The notes under the pieces are model-generated. The model was not told the DNA's origin. It saw only the letters and a program-made list of their open reading frames with translations, and made no database searches. From Lepidurus packardi (Eukaryota > Arthropoda > Branchiopoda > Notostraca > Triopsidae): a stretch of DNA of 64,000 nucleotides. Positions 12,086 to 31,067 of the stretch are shown in pieces (position 1 is the stretch's first letter; every line of letters starts with the position of its first letter). The stretch is taken from NCBI GenBank assembly GCA_023053545.1, contig JAKZAN010000006.1, positions 10,448,351 through 10,512,350 of the forward strand. The letters run 5' to 3'. A program made the position numbers and the translations under genes.

Positions 12086-12931
12086 AATTACAAAATAACA
12101 AATAAATAAAATCCTCCACTTAAAGGAAATGGCTCAATCAAAAAAACTTATTACTACAGTTATACCTGTGAGAGCATTTGTGGCAATCGATTCAGTTATA
12201 GGTTGGGAACTATTCGTACAATCTGTGTGGGGAAGAGTAGTTTCCGGATTTTGAACAATACTGGCAATAGGTGTCCCCAGAATTGATGTAATTGTTTTGC
12301 ACCTCGACTGCTGTTTCTTCTTCATCTCTCGAGGACCATTTTGAGTCAAATCTTCCAATGCTGGGCGCTTGCTGTTCTGTTGTCTTTTAGGGCCTGAAAA
12401 ATATGTTGCGAGTGAGTGTACTAAACAGTGAAGCGATTATGATGTAAATAGTTACCTAACAGATGCTTTGGTGTAGCTCCATCTCTCAGTCTCCATTGTT
12501 TTTGTGGATAAAATTTGCCTCCAATAAATTTACCACTAATGATGTCATCTTCATCAAAATGACGCCAACACAAGCGTGACGAGTCCAAAAGCCCAGTTTT
12601 TGGAATTATCACTCTCCATTCCTCTAGACGATGTTTGGGTATTCTGAAGAATATAGCTGGGCCATTTTCTTTGTATTTTTCAGTACAACAACCTTCAATA
12701 AAGCACCTTTTCACCATTCTTAAATAACTATCAAAACACTCATCACTCAAACGGTTACATAGCATTCAAATATAAAATATGCGACGAACGTCAACCGAAA
12801 TTTCGAATTTTAAAAGAATTTAGTATTTTGGTTCATAGGTGGCACCAGAGGAAGGGCGACCAGCCCTGCAATTGGCTGTTAAGAATTTTGCCTTAGGCAC
12901 TAAGCTCCTCCCCCTGGTCCGAAAGCTGGCT

Positions 12932-14701
12932 TCATTCGAGATGGGCTAAAAAGACACGAGTTCCTACACCATCCTTATACACCATGCTTCCGTTAGAAAA
13001 CCCTCGAAGCGTTTCGACTCCTTCGAGGGCCTTCTCAAAAGCTCCGCCTTGTTCCTCGGCGACGCTGTAGCGGATTGTGACCCCCGACGCCCCGCCCCAG
13101 TCAATGAACCTCTCGAGATTCCTCCATTCGCCATTGCGATAGCGCCAGGGCTCAGCCAAATCATGGATCCAATTCTGGTTGACGAGAAAAACATTGAAAT
13201 CTTCTTTTTCCTGGTCCTTCGCGTTGAAGAAAAAACCTAGGAAAGAATTTTCGAAGCCGTTTCCTGAGTAAGCCCTACAGCTGTAGCCCAAGGTGCCGTA
13301 TTCTCCGAGACTCACGGTTCCATCACTACTTGAGGCGTCAAAAGAGACCACGTGGGACACTTCGTCAAAAGCCAACTTCCGGGCCTTTTCGGGCGCCTCC
13401 GTGTCGTTCCCCCCGTTCAAGGTTTTCTCGAAGCTCTTGATGGAGTGATTGCTCACGAGGACTCCATGGATGTTTAGTCTTATGGTGTACCGGGTTTTTC
13501 CCTGATCAACCGAGTACACGGCGAACTTCTTGTCGTATGGTTGCACCTTGACACATCCAACAACGGAGCCCTTGGCGAACAATCCACAACCGTTTCCCCA
13601 ACCTCGGTCCGTGAGGGCGCGCTTGCAAGTCCACCCAGCCTCGTGCTCTTGGGGTAAAGAGGCCTCTCCTGTGCCGGGACATGCTGCTGAGAACTCGCTT
13701 TGCTCCACTTTGCAACTCAGGGCGAACTCCCGTTCAAAAGTCAAACCAGTGTACCTGGCGGAATCCAGGGTCAAAGCAAGGGTGGGCCTTGAATCGGCCT
13801 GGAGGGTCACGCAGGTCTTCCCGTCCAAGACGACATCTATCCATGAGTTTGTTCCTGCCGACATGATCTCTCGGCTCTCAAGTTGATGACACCCGATGGA
13901 AACGGCGGTGGCAACACCGAGGTAAGTTAGTGTTGCAGCTCCAGCCACGGCGTAACCCACGGATCCGGTTGTTAGCCATATGAGAGCACCAACGCTACCG
14001 AGGAGGATGACGTTGTTCATGGCCCATTTCTCGAGGAGGTGGGCTTGGTCTATGGTCAGGCGCGAATTCCGGAACTTCTCCATTGATCCGCCCCATGTCA
14101 CCCGCTGATGGGCTGGGTGCTTGTGCAGACTGCGTTTGACGCGGTCTCGAGCAGTGCACATGTTGACCTTAAGCCGGACGTGGTTTTCTGCTCCATGGCA
14201 GTAGCAGTCCACATCGGCTGGCACCACGTCCTGCTCCAAGATGACGCAGTCGATGGTAGTCCAGTAGTCACACCCTGACCCGGGCATTAGAACTGAGCGG
14301 CAGATGGTGTCGCCAATAGCGAAAAGACCTCTGCCGGCCGTCACTTCCTTGCCACCGACGGTGAATTGGTTCGCCACCTGGGTGACTTCGATGGACGCTA
14401 CAATGGGGATTAGAAGGAGGAGTGCAAAGCCAAGGCTTCCACCTCCTCCTCCGCGCTTTGGGCTCCCCACTAAGCGCTTAATGGTGTTCAAGACACCAAT
14501 CATTACGTTGATGACGCGGATCACCAACGAGTTGGGGGCTGTGGAGAGCCCCCTTAGGGTAGCAGGTTTAACAAACCCTACCCTCAAGGACGAGAGGATG
14601 TTCCCCACAACCCGTTGGGTTGGGTTTCCTCCACGTCCGGCATTTGGCATGTTTTTCGACGTGCCACGTCGCGAATTATTGTTAATTTTCGACTGCTTCA
14701 T
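12932..14701 (-). CDS. Endogenous flavivirus-like structural polyprotein fragment (capsid, prM, N-terminal part of E)
   Basis: One uninterrupted frame of about 590 codons. Numbering from a TTG five codons upstream of the ATG at 14701: a basic capsid-like region (about 15-90); a hydrophobic signal-like segment (about 94-108); a Cys-rich pr-like region (about 109-190); an R-V-K-R furin-type site (192-195); an M-like part with two hydrophobic spans (about 235-275); then an E-like ectodomain. The strongest evidence is a D-R-G-W-G-N-G-C fusion-loop-like motif at about 370-377 followed by a Gly-rich turn. The frame stops where domain III, stem and anchor should follow, and no NS genes are present. 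It lies directly downstream of the broken USP32 gene, on the same strand; about 130 nt precede its ATG and may be viral leader. The fragment is incomplete and no infectious genome is implied. Confidence 0.85.
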   Translation of the reverse strand: MKQSKINNNSRRGTSKNMPNAGRGGNPTQRVVGNILSSLRVGFVKPATLRGLSTAPNSLVIRVINVMIGVLNTIKRLVGSPKRGGGGGSLGFALLLLIPIVASIEVTQVANQFTVGGKEVTAGRGLFAIGDTICRSVLMPGSGCDYWTTIDCVILEQDVVPADVDCYCHGAENHVRLKVNMCTARDRVKRSLHKHPAHQRVTWGGSMEKFRNSRLTIDQAHLLEKWAMNNVILLGSVGALIWLTTGSVGYAVAGAATLTYLGVATAVSIGCHQLESREIMSAGTNSWIDVVLDGKTCVTLQADSRPTLALTLDSARYTGLTFEREFALSCKVEQSEFSAACPGTGEASLPQEHEAGWTCKRALTDRGWGNGCGLFAKGSVVGCVKVQPYDKKFAVYSVDQGKTRYTIRLNIHGVLVSNHSIKSFEKTLNGGNDTEAPEKARKLAFDEVSHVVSFDASSSDGTVSLGEYGTLGYSCRAYSGNGFENSFLGFFFNAKDQEKEDFNVFLVNQNWIHDLAEPWRYRNGEWRNLERFIDWGGASGVTIRYSVAEEQGGAFEKALEGVETLRGFSNGSMVYKDGVGTRVFLAHLE

Positions 14702-14835
14702 AACAAAGCAATCCAACTATTCAAATGACTTCTTGCTGCAAAGCACCTTGAAACCTGGGAGATTACTCGAAAGTTCCAAGAGGTTGACGTGTTCCAAACT
14801 GTGGTTTCACTGACCGCAAATAATGGCGTAAAGAC

Positions 14836-22770
<7,935 letters not shown>

Positions 22771-24272
22771 TTGTAATTACCACAAAAAATTTCACGAAGT
22801 GACCATAGTATAACAAGTAGCACTTATAAATAGGAAAAAGGGTAAATTTTGACCCTAGCTTGTAATGTTTTGTTTTGTGCCAATGAAAATGTCAACATAT
22901 TTCCGTCAGCAATAAAGGGGTGTCACTACAACGCGATATGCGAACGCGAAAAGCTAAACGTCTGAAATGAGAAAGGGTGGGTGTGAAATCATGAAAAAGT
23001 ACTAAAATGCAAAACGGTGGAATTCAGGGGAATTCTTTAACCTTGTAACAAATTTTAAAAATTAAAATAAAACTGAATTGTTAAGGATGTACACATTTTT
23101 TATAAGGGAAATTAAGTATTACTATGTGGACAATAGAAGTCTCTTATTGATGCCAACCATTAAGATAAAATAGATATAAATTTAGAAAATACAATCGTCT
23201 TGAACAAAGAACATACGCACAAAAGTTACTGGATTGCTTGAGTAAATAAAGATTACGGAACCATAATTCAATACAAATACTTCATGTAATACAATTCGTC
23301 ATTTAAACAAAGACCAAATATGCATAATACAGACTCCGTATGCGTTGCCGGAACACAGGCTATAGAAAAGTTGGTAACCCAACTGCATATTTCGTTTTTC
23401 TTATAAAAAAAACAGAAAACTCTAAAATTTACTTATTTATTTGAGTATAGGCAACTTCATCTTATATAAATTAATATCTAAGGTTGGATTTCATGCTTTA
23501 TGAAAAGTAAAACGAAGCGCTGCGAAAGGTTTAAAATGAATGCTTGGATTCGTACTGAGGTTCGATTAACCCTACTTTCTCCCTACTAAAATAATATACA
23601 GTAAATTAAACTTAACCAATCAGAAAGCGTTTCGCATTTCAGACGTTCCGCGCGTCGCAGTGTAGATAACACCCCCCCATAATCAGTAGCTTAATGGACT
23701 TCTCACTAGGCTTGCTGTCATGGTCTAAATCCGATAATCTTTTTATTACTTTTCAATGACATAAAATCTCCCAGGGTACCTTCTTAAAGTGTCAATCTTA
23801 TTACAAACAATTACTTTACGTTAAAAAAAAAAAAACATTTTTAGCTCCTAAAAGTAAAAAAACAAACAAAAAAAACACATGAGAATAACCAAATAATGAG
23901 AGTGAAAAAAACGAAAGTGTTTTTAAGAGATAGGTAATCTATCTAGGGGTTGTATCTTGTGTTCTTAACGGCACACAACTGAAATTTGTATCAATAGCAA
24001 GACAACAAGGAATATACTCAGTTTACATTGAAACCGATGATAAGGAATGAATGATTTTCTTGGATTACATAGCGAATACGAGAGCGATTTTTTCTGGGTT
24101 ATATTAACGCATCGTTGAATTAAGTTAAACCATATAAATGCAATGGCATATTGCAAAGATTTCCAAAGTTTCATGGGCAGGAGAACTTGACTAGCCTAAA
24201 GTTTGAGACATGGGATGTTAGGATAAAGCAAGAGGCCCAATCGAAAACAACAGTACTGGGAAATGTCCTTAT
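22771..24272. other. Spacer between USP32 5' end and CDIPT 3' end
   Basis: No supported gene. The part next to 22771 should hold the USP32 promoter and leader, and the part next to 24272 the CDIPT 3' untranslated region. A possible minus-strand polyadenylation word (reverse complement of TTTATT) occurs near 23740. An A-run lies at about 23822-23835. Confidence 0.5.
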
Positions 24273-25147
24273 CTAATCTTTCTTCTCAAGGTTGGTTTGG
24301 GCAGCTTCACGTTCTTTCATATCAATGTAACCCAGATCCTTCCAAGCTCCGTGGCCTTGCATAAGAGCAAAAGCGGATTTGAGCAACGCTACCGGAAGGA
24401 GGAGAACGATAGCGATCTTCAGAAGCGACATGCCCAAAACTGTGGGGGAAAATATGATGCGTTAAACTTTAGATAAGGGATAAGAAAAAGGGGAAACTAA
24501 GCCCAACTTACAGATGGGTCCATAGGTAAAATTGAGTAGGTACAAGAATGCGTAGAACAGCTCATTGCCCGCGCACATGACGAACAGGAATTGGCGATTG
24601 GTGTAATAGAAATGCAGCAATGCATTGTCTTGGCGTTGCACGTTTTTGTGACTAGTTTTCCCGAGCATGGTAGACGTATGGAGATGAATCCAATGACAAG
24701 AAATGTCAATAATGGCAGACAGCTGGAAAAGAATGGTACAACGTGGGTAGAAAGAGCAAAGAGTCATTAAGAGAGCCATGGTTCCGCACCTATCCGTTAG
24801 CATATCCAGCATGGCTCCAAACTTGGTACCTTTAATGTTTAAAACACGCATTATAATTTACTTCCTTGTCGAAACAGTTAATTTACTTTGGTTAAACATT
24901 CTAGCAGCGTGTCCATCAAATGCATCCAGCAACCCAGCAACAATATATAGCCAAGCTGCCCAGCAATGGCACATAGGCATTAGAAACAAAGCCAAAATGT
25001 TGAACGTCACTCTGGTGTATCCTAATTAAGTAAACACTATCAGTTACTGTTTTGTTGTAGTTTATTTCACTTCAAATTTTTCTCCTTACCGATCAAATTA
25101 GGTACAAATATAAATACATTATCCGTCTCGATAACGCTAACAGACAT
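24273..25147 (-). CDS. CDIPT: CDP-diacylglycerol-inositol 3-phosphatidyltransferase (phosphatidylinositol synthase)
   Basis: Four exons: about 25147-25090, 25022-24888, 24836-24513 and 24440-24273. The enzyme joins myo-inositol to CDP-diacylglycerol to make phosphatidylinositol in the ER membrane. The CDP-alcohol phosphatidyltransferase signature D-G-x2-A-R-x(8)-G-x3-D-x3-D spans the exon 2/3 junction: D-G-H-A-A-R, then G-T-K-F-G-A-M-L-D-M-L-T-D. Several hydrophobic membrane segments follow. The C-terminus is Lys/Glu-rich and ends E-K-K-D before TAG. Length of about 220-230 residues fits the family. Start M-S-V-S-V-I-E-T-D-N-V-F is conserved-looking. All splice sites are GT-AG and no lesions are seen, so this looks like a working housekeeping gene. 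It lies upstream of USP32 on the same strand. Confidence 0.93.
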
Positions 25148-27240
25148 TTTCGGGGTATTTTAGTCTAATGTTGTACTTGACTATTTTTCTCACTTCTCTG
25201 TTTTGTACACAGCAGCGTTAAGCTGGGGAATGAAATGCCCCGCCTGGAGGAAAATAAGGCTCTGGGTAGGGTTTGCTGCGGATCGCTAGGCACCCCCTCC
25301 AACATGTTGGAAATGCGCTTTGCGCGGCTTGCTGATTTCAGATGTAAACAATGGAACGGTCGGGATAGCCAGCACTGGCTAGTCCGACTGTTTAGAAAAG
25401 TCGCAAACGGCATAAAACCGGTTGCAGTCATTTTGGAGGCGCCTAGAGACATACCAGAGCATTATTTTGCTTTAGGCAGTGCATTTTAGGTTACGTTAAG
25501 TTAGGTTAGGCTAGGTGGTTCTAAGGGTTATAAGCACCCTGCGTCGTAAGCCGCGGCACAGCCTGAGGATAAAAAGAATAGACCACGTGCATCGCTGTGG
25601 GTTTTATGCGGTTGCTGAAATTCCAAGAGGCACCTCCTCCAACATAGCTGAATCTGTTTTATGCGTTTGCTGCTCTCCTCCAGTATAGTTGAATCCGCTT
25701 CTAATGCGGTTTTTTGCGTTTTGAAACGGTCAGGCTAGCCTAACATGGGATAGCCAAGCGCGGCTTTTCCAAGAAAAGCATGTTCGAGTTTCGTGAAAAC
25801 ATTTTCGAGCTCGTGGGGTTCCACTTATTAAGATTTCGATTTTATTGTAGCGTCCTGATACTCCTGGTTCATTCCTGACACTTAATGGGTTTGAAATTGA
25901 ATATAAGGAGGATTTGCGTAAATGGTTGCGTTATCGCCAGATTGTTACTAAGCGAAAAGTGTTTATTAAGTTAAATTTAAAATCTCCTTCAATTCCCACC
26001 AATTTCAGAGAGCGCAGTTAAGGAAACATTTGATTATCATTATTGAATAAGTGAGTTAGGAAAAGTGTAATATTTCAAAACAAACTAGTTCGTTTGCACC
26101 GTTAATGCCCCAAATATCTCATAATGGCGCTCGAGTCGTATTCCGCAACTGGAATGCACCTGTGGCTGGGGGGCATTCCCTAAGGAAGCCTATCATGTTG
26201 TCGTGTAGCGTGTTTAGCTGTTTTGTCAGAATAAGTGGCTTAAAAAGTGGAACTTTTTGGAAGTTTTAGGGGTAAGAAACAAGTGGGGAATATTTGCATT
26301 CACTTAGACTTAATTAATGTACCAAGTTTAACCTCTAAGTATGCCAGTTAAGCCCGTTCTTGCCATTTTTATGAGCGATAAAAGCCTGTCCGTTGCCCCA
26401 CACTCAACGTTGCTCCAACGTTTAGATCTTTCTAAACAAACGAAATGTTTAGAAAAAGTAAGGATTTTTGTATTTTTTCTCTTTTTAACCTAAGGAGAGC
26501 TTACTAGCATACAATTGGATAGAGTACGCGCGATGAAATTGGCGTAATAAACTGCACGTGGTAAGCGTTCACTTTTGCAGGGAATTTTTCAGCACGATAG
26601 TAGAAAAACGTCAGTACTTTCCAGTTTCATTGCCATTTTTTATTGGTAGATTGGTTTGTTTTCCATTTAATACTATTTAATTTAATGCTTTTTAAACACT
26701 ATTCTACAATACATGCTAGCTTTAATTTTGTAATAAAATATTAATAATTGTTTTCATAGAGTTTTGTTTCTCTTGGCAAATAGGTACCGCCCAGGGCAGC
26801 TAACTTTTCAGTGAACCAGCAGCCTTTTTGCCGCCATCTGGGTTCTTCTCTGCGTTGTACTTTTGTTGAATTTGTCTGGATTCTTCAAAGGTTCTTTTAG
26901 CTGAGAGTGTTCCTGTCTTGACACGAGGTGTCTCTCTGTGTGCTAAAACATTCGAGTTATTCTTTTCGTCGAAGCATATAAAGTCGAAGTCGGCTATTAC
27001 TAGGTGTTGTAGTAAGAATGAATCAAGGTTTTTGAGGTTATTGATGGTTTCTGACTTCAGTGTTTTTTGTTTCGTTTAAATGCCATCATAGGCCTCGGCT
27101 ATTGACAGCTACGTTTATTGAAATTTCATTGCTATTACGTCATATAGTGTTTATGGCTTTGAACATTTCCATGTAGGGAAGGCCATTCCTTTGCGCAAGG
27201 ATACTTTTCGGTTTTAATTGACATTTTCGACATTGTGTAA
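25148..27240. other. Non-coding region 5' of CDIPT with degraded repeats
   Basis: No supported gene. Diverged copies of a word around CCTCCAACAT..TGAAATGCG recur near 25290, 25630 and 25680, together with GGATAGCCA..GCG words, suggesting an old tandem or dispersed repeat. The part nearest 25147 should contain the CDIPT promoter. A motif shared with the hAT element (AAATGCC[AG]TC[AG]TAGGC) occurs near 27078. Confidence 0.45.
25486..25515 (+). repeat. Short interstitial telomere-like (TTAGG) tract
   Basis: Six consecutive pentamers in register: TTAGG, TTACG, TTAAG, TTAGG, TTAGG, CTAGG. TTAGG is the ancestral arthropod telomere repeat. With only three exact pentamers this may be chance or an ancient break-repair scar. 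Confidence 0.4.
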
Positions 27241-27250
27241 AGTTCAGGGC

Positions 27251-28029
27251 ACAGTACAGAGGTTTACACAGTATGGTAACAGGGCTATCTTCCAATGTTA
27301 AGGTTTTCTGACGACCTTCTCGGTCCCCAGAGTAATATTCAGCTAAAAGGCCAGAAGACGAAAGGGTACATTCGCAAACCTCCCAGTGCAGTTCTAAAAA
27401 GGTCACGACGGTTTACAAAGCGCGTAATTTAAATCCATTGCTTTAAACTATGTGAGCTTAAAATAAAAGATGAATTAACTAGGTCAAAGCACAACACGTA
27501 TGCACATTATAGACTATTTCGCGTTACCCAGGTTGCACCACGAGGAGGCAATCTATTTTGCAACCCATACATAGGTGTATTTTATAATATACAGGTTTAA
27601 CCCCATATACTATAAAATACCCATGTATATTAATGTCTATATGTGTTGTTATGACTATTTATGTCTTTATACGAGTTATCCATTACATTGCTACTTTACG
27701 ACTAATCCTAAATGCTACTAACTTTTGCAAGTTTAGTATTTTTTCAAAGGCGCGCCTTGCCGGTAGGACCCTACGTCAGCCCAAAACTCCCTAGAGTGTC
27801 CGAGAGAAAGGTCACCAGTCCCCCGTTTTGTGAATGTTTTGTTTTCTTCTCGAACCCTTTTTCTAGTAGATTAGGAATGCGTACATGGGGGTACATGGCA
27901 CAGTCTGGGAATCCATCCCCCATATAAGCCTTCGTACCCTCACATCCTCTTGGGACCGACAGATTTGTCAGAAAACTTTAACATTGGAAAGATATCCCTG
28001 TTACCATACTGTGTAAACCTCTATACTGT
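27251..28029. repeat. 62/63-bp inverted repeat with ~650-bp spacer
   Basis: 27251-27312 and the reverse complement of 27967-28029 match with about three substitutions and one indel. The spacer has no recognisable gene but contains an imperfect hairpin at 27567-27628. It could be a non-autonomous element or two copies of one repeat in opposite orientation. No target duplication was identified. Confidence 0.7.
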
Positions 28030-29078
28030 GGTTCAGGGCTTGGGTTGGGAGAGGTGACGGAATGTATAGTGACGTCCGGTAGTTTTTTTTTTTTTGGTTG
28101 TTGATTAAATCCAAAATGGCTGTGGTATGTGGGATTATTGTGGGATTTGACAGAATTGTTAACGTGCTAAAGTGGAAACGGTTTCTCCACAAAATTCTTA
28201 GGAGATGTGTCGGTCTTGTAAGGTGTTGTAACTGTTTCCCATCGGCTTTTCCACTTTTCGTTACTGCTTCCGTGATCCATTTCAGGGCTTCTGCTTGGCT
28301 TATAGGTGTATCGAGAGGCGGTCGACAATACGCACCTTGCTCTCTCTGAGCAGGAGGTGTGTGATTTGTGTCTCGGCTGCTTCGGTGGAAAGTCTTAATA
28401 CCGTATTTTCCAGGAGCAGCTGGATAGTATATTATCCTAATCCGGCGTTAGGGAGTCGCTGGTCAGTGTTAGTGATGGGAATAGAGCACGCCCCCAAATG
28501 GAAAATCCCTCATTTTCTGCAGGAACTCCCTAAACCCCAACACTATACAAAATTTCAATACCCTTGGAGTTACTATTTCACCAGTAGTTTTCATTCCCCG
28601 CTGATCCCTCTGAATTTCCTTGATTTTCACTCGTCCCATGGTAGTCTCCCGCTGAATACCGTTTTTCCTTTGTGTGACCATTTTTCTCATGATTATTTTA
28701 CAAGTAATGCTAGTAATTTCTATGCCCTGATATTCGTCTTTAGATCTCGTTATGTTTTTTTTTAATTTTCCTTATATTCTGGATTAAGAGCTTAGCTGGT
28801 TTCATCGATTTCACGTTTACTAAGTGGATTGGATTTTTTTTTTAAAATTTATTACCAGTTTAGGCCGAAGCCTGTTACTGGGTTCTCAGTAGTACATGTT
28901 TCATTTGAGCTATCACAGTTCGTTTTATCACTTATAAATAGGGAAATAGAAGGGAAGGGGGACTAGAGGGTGGCTTGTACCACCGTTTTAAAAGGGAGGG
29001 TAAGGTGCGGGGAGGGAAGGGGTAAAGGGTATGAGTATGTATACATATACTGGGTGATTTATGTTTTAGACAATTCTT
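28030..29078. other. Degraded retroelement-like sequence, unresolved
   Basis: Short frames on both strands (28098-28765 plus, 28469-28690 minus) do not form a convincing gene. The minus strand near 28470-28690 and 28290-28200 has basic, polar stretches of the kind seen in LINE ORF1 remnants. I cannot assign a family. Confidence 0.25.
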
Positions 29079-29345
29079 TCATGTTATTGCGAAACTGGCG
29101 AGGGCTGGAAAGCATTTGGGGTTGCATAAAAAGTTTTCCGAAGTAAAAGGAATCTTTAATTTGCTGAGCTCTCTTAGTAATTTTGCTCTTTCATGATTAA
29201 GTCTCGTACAATGAAATAGCAGATGTGGAACATCTTGTTTCATCTGAGATCGGCAAATGCAGGTATCGTCATCGATCTTTTTAATTCGCTTTAAATATGA
29301 GCGGCAGGGGAAGTGGTTTGTGCGCAATTGGATTATCGTGGATAA

Positions 29346-29731
29346 TGTCACGTCACTGACTAACAACTGGTTGATTTTGACAATGACGTGATCTTTCACG
29401 GGGTCCTGATCTTGTTCACAAACATAAAGACTAAAGTTTTAGGGATCAAACAGAGTCCGTATTTATCACTGGCCTACGATCCCTACACACTCACGAGCTT
29501 CTTCTCCTCACTCTCTCTCTCTTTCCGTGTGTCCTCCTGTCAATCCCCCTCTGTCTTTTTATGGCCTCTGTTTTAACATCAACGAAATCAACGTTTTAAC
29601 ATTAACGAAATCAACGTAGATCCCTTGGTTTCTGGACTAGTGAAAGTCATTTCTACGAAACCAAAGGGTGCGGGGAAACAAAGAAGGGAAACTACGCTAC
29701 AACAAAACAACTAACAAAAATTGGCGTGACA
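29346..29731 (-). repeat. 3' LTR of the gypsy-type element
   Basis: TG...CA bounded, 386 bp, with two copies of the AACATCAACGAAATCAACG unit. A CT-rich stretch (CTCACTCTCTCTCTC) is shared with the other LTR. Confidence 0.88.
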
Positions 29732-29990
29732 TTACTCCCGGCCCACTTTCGAACGCCCCGTTCGACGTACAACTATCAACCTGGGCCTTTGAGAGAGTCA
29801 ATGTCGGCCGTAACTCAAGCAAATGGTTATGAAAACTAAACTATGGGCATGCAAAATAATTAAAACAAGATAAGGTTGGCCGGTGTCGATAAGGGATAAA
29901 AATTACAGGACGCAACGTAGATTGCCAGAACGAAACCTGTCAACAGTGGTAGAGCCCCACAACCGCTTTTTCTTTCTTTTTTTTTTTTTT

Positions 29991-31011
29991 TCATTCCCTA
30001 TGTTTTTTTAGCATCTTTAAAAGTTTCTCCCGCTGAACCCCATCTAATGAATCTGCCATACAGGTTTCCAAATCACAGTCCGTGACTGTACCTTGGTTAT
30101 TGAAGCTCTTTTTTAATACGTGTTCCTCGAGATTCCCTAAGACAGTATTTGCGCCGATCCACTGAGCCTCTCGACTGAAATTTGTAATCATTAAAACCCC
30201 TTTCCCACCCTCAAAAGTGGCTAAACTTCGGCCCACACTTAGCCCTTTTTCAAGAAGCAAGCGTTTCTCCGCTTCTACTAATACGGTCGCTTGATTGCTA
30301 CCCATTGCCAATGAATCTCCATCCTCTGCCAGCCTGACTGCCCTTTCCCTGCTCAAAACGACTGACACTGGTATAGCAGACCGTGCGGGAACTGTCTTAG
30401 ATTCCGACATCCTTATTTTAGCAGTACCAGTGAAGGGTTCATCCCCCTCTGGCTCAACTCGAAGTGGCATTTGGCTAGGCAAACATTCTTCAGTATCGAA
30501 TAACTTCTTACTGCTGTTTCCGGATTTACTCGCAGCTTTTTCTTCGATAGTCTGCTCATCTACGACTAACTGTACGGCTACTATATCGGACTTCCCCATG
30601 TCTGACGGTAAGGGAGATACTCCTTCATCTCGTTCAGGTCCGGACCTTTGAACTTCTCGATGCCCTACCAAGCTAAATCCTTCTTCTGTGTATCTCAGAG
30701 TGACCTCTCCTAGTTGACTGAGTAAGTCGTTACCCACAATCAAATCTGCTAAGCCATTGTTAAAAACGACGGCTTTCGTTCGAACTTCCTTCCCTATGAG
30801 ATTTACAGTTAGCCAAGCCGCTCCCCGGACATTGGCTTAAGTTCCCATTAGCTACTACAATTTCAGGACCTTCCCACTTTTCCAGTTGCGCCTTACTCTT
30901 GATCACCCAGTCTTCTGAAACCACACTAACTGCAGCTCCAGTATCTATGATAGCTACTGTTTCTTTCCCATTACAAACTACCGTTTCCCTGACAAGGCTC
31001 GGACCAAACAC
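29991..31011 (-). pseudogene. Retroviral-type aspartic protease region and N-terminal Pol remnant
   Basis: The protease active site I-I-D-T-G-A-A-V-S-V-V lies near 30950. A frameshift near 30840 separates it from its continuation, which resumes as N-N-G-L-A-D-L-I-V-G-N-D-L-L (the flap/second-motif region). The next ~250 residues (30743-29991) are an uncharacterised linker; the frame ends at ...K-M-L-K-K-H-R-E where reverse transcriptase would begin. No RT, RNase H or integrase follows, only about 260 bp to the 3' LTR. Confidence 0.78.
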
Positions 31012-31067
31012 ATAAAGGATGGGGATTATAATTGCATTGGCGGCCCTTCCCCCGGGAGCCGCCAGCC

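Larger units (their letters stand above)
2818..12717 (-). pseudogene. THAP/P-element-like transposase gene (THAP9-type), split by a Harbinger insertion
   Basis: Read leftward, the first exon (12717-12456) encodes a THAP zinc finger (C-x4-C near the start, later W-R-H-F). Then come an exon at 12393-12166, five small repeated exons (12085-11433), an exon with clustered cysteines (about 11372-10826) and a helical exon (about 10768-10662, GT donor). The next exon begins at 10202, is cut at 10186 by the Harbinger element and resumes at 3862. It encodes an RNase-H-like P-element domain with W-D-E-M-S-I-R and V-C-D-G-H-S-S-N-K. An in-frame TGA at 3232-3234 interrupts an otherwise continuous frame that reads on to a donor near 3117; a last exon lies about 3064-2818. 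Introns are short apart from the insertion and have GT-AG ends. With the insertion and the TGA this copy cannot make a full protein. Whether it was an active P-type transposon or a domesticated gene is open. Confidence 0.75.

Noticed and set aside
13049-13886. Plus-strand ORFs opposite the flavivirus-like frame
   Set aside because: Antisense shadows of a strongly supported minus-strand gene.
25165-25489. Overlapping ORFs on both strands upstream of CDIPT
   Set aside because: No recognisable domain; they lie in a region of diverged repeats.
27567-27628. Imperfect hairpin of about 24-bp AT-rich arms as a possible small-RNA gene
   Set aside because: AT-rich inverted repeats are common by chance, and it lies in the spacer of a likely mobile element.
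29388-29576. 62-codon plus ORF, also at 32345-32533
   Set aside because: Lies entirely within the two LTR copies, antisense to the element; repeated because the LTR is repeated.
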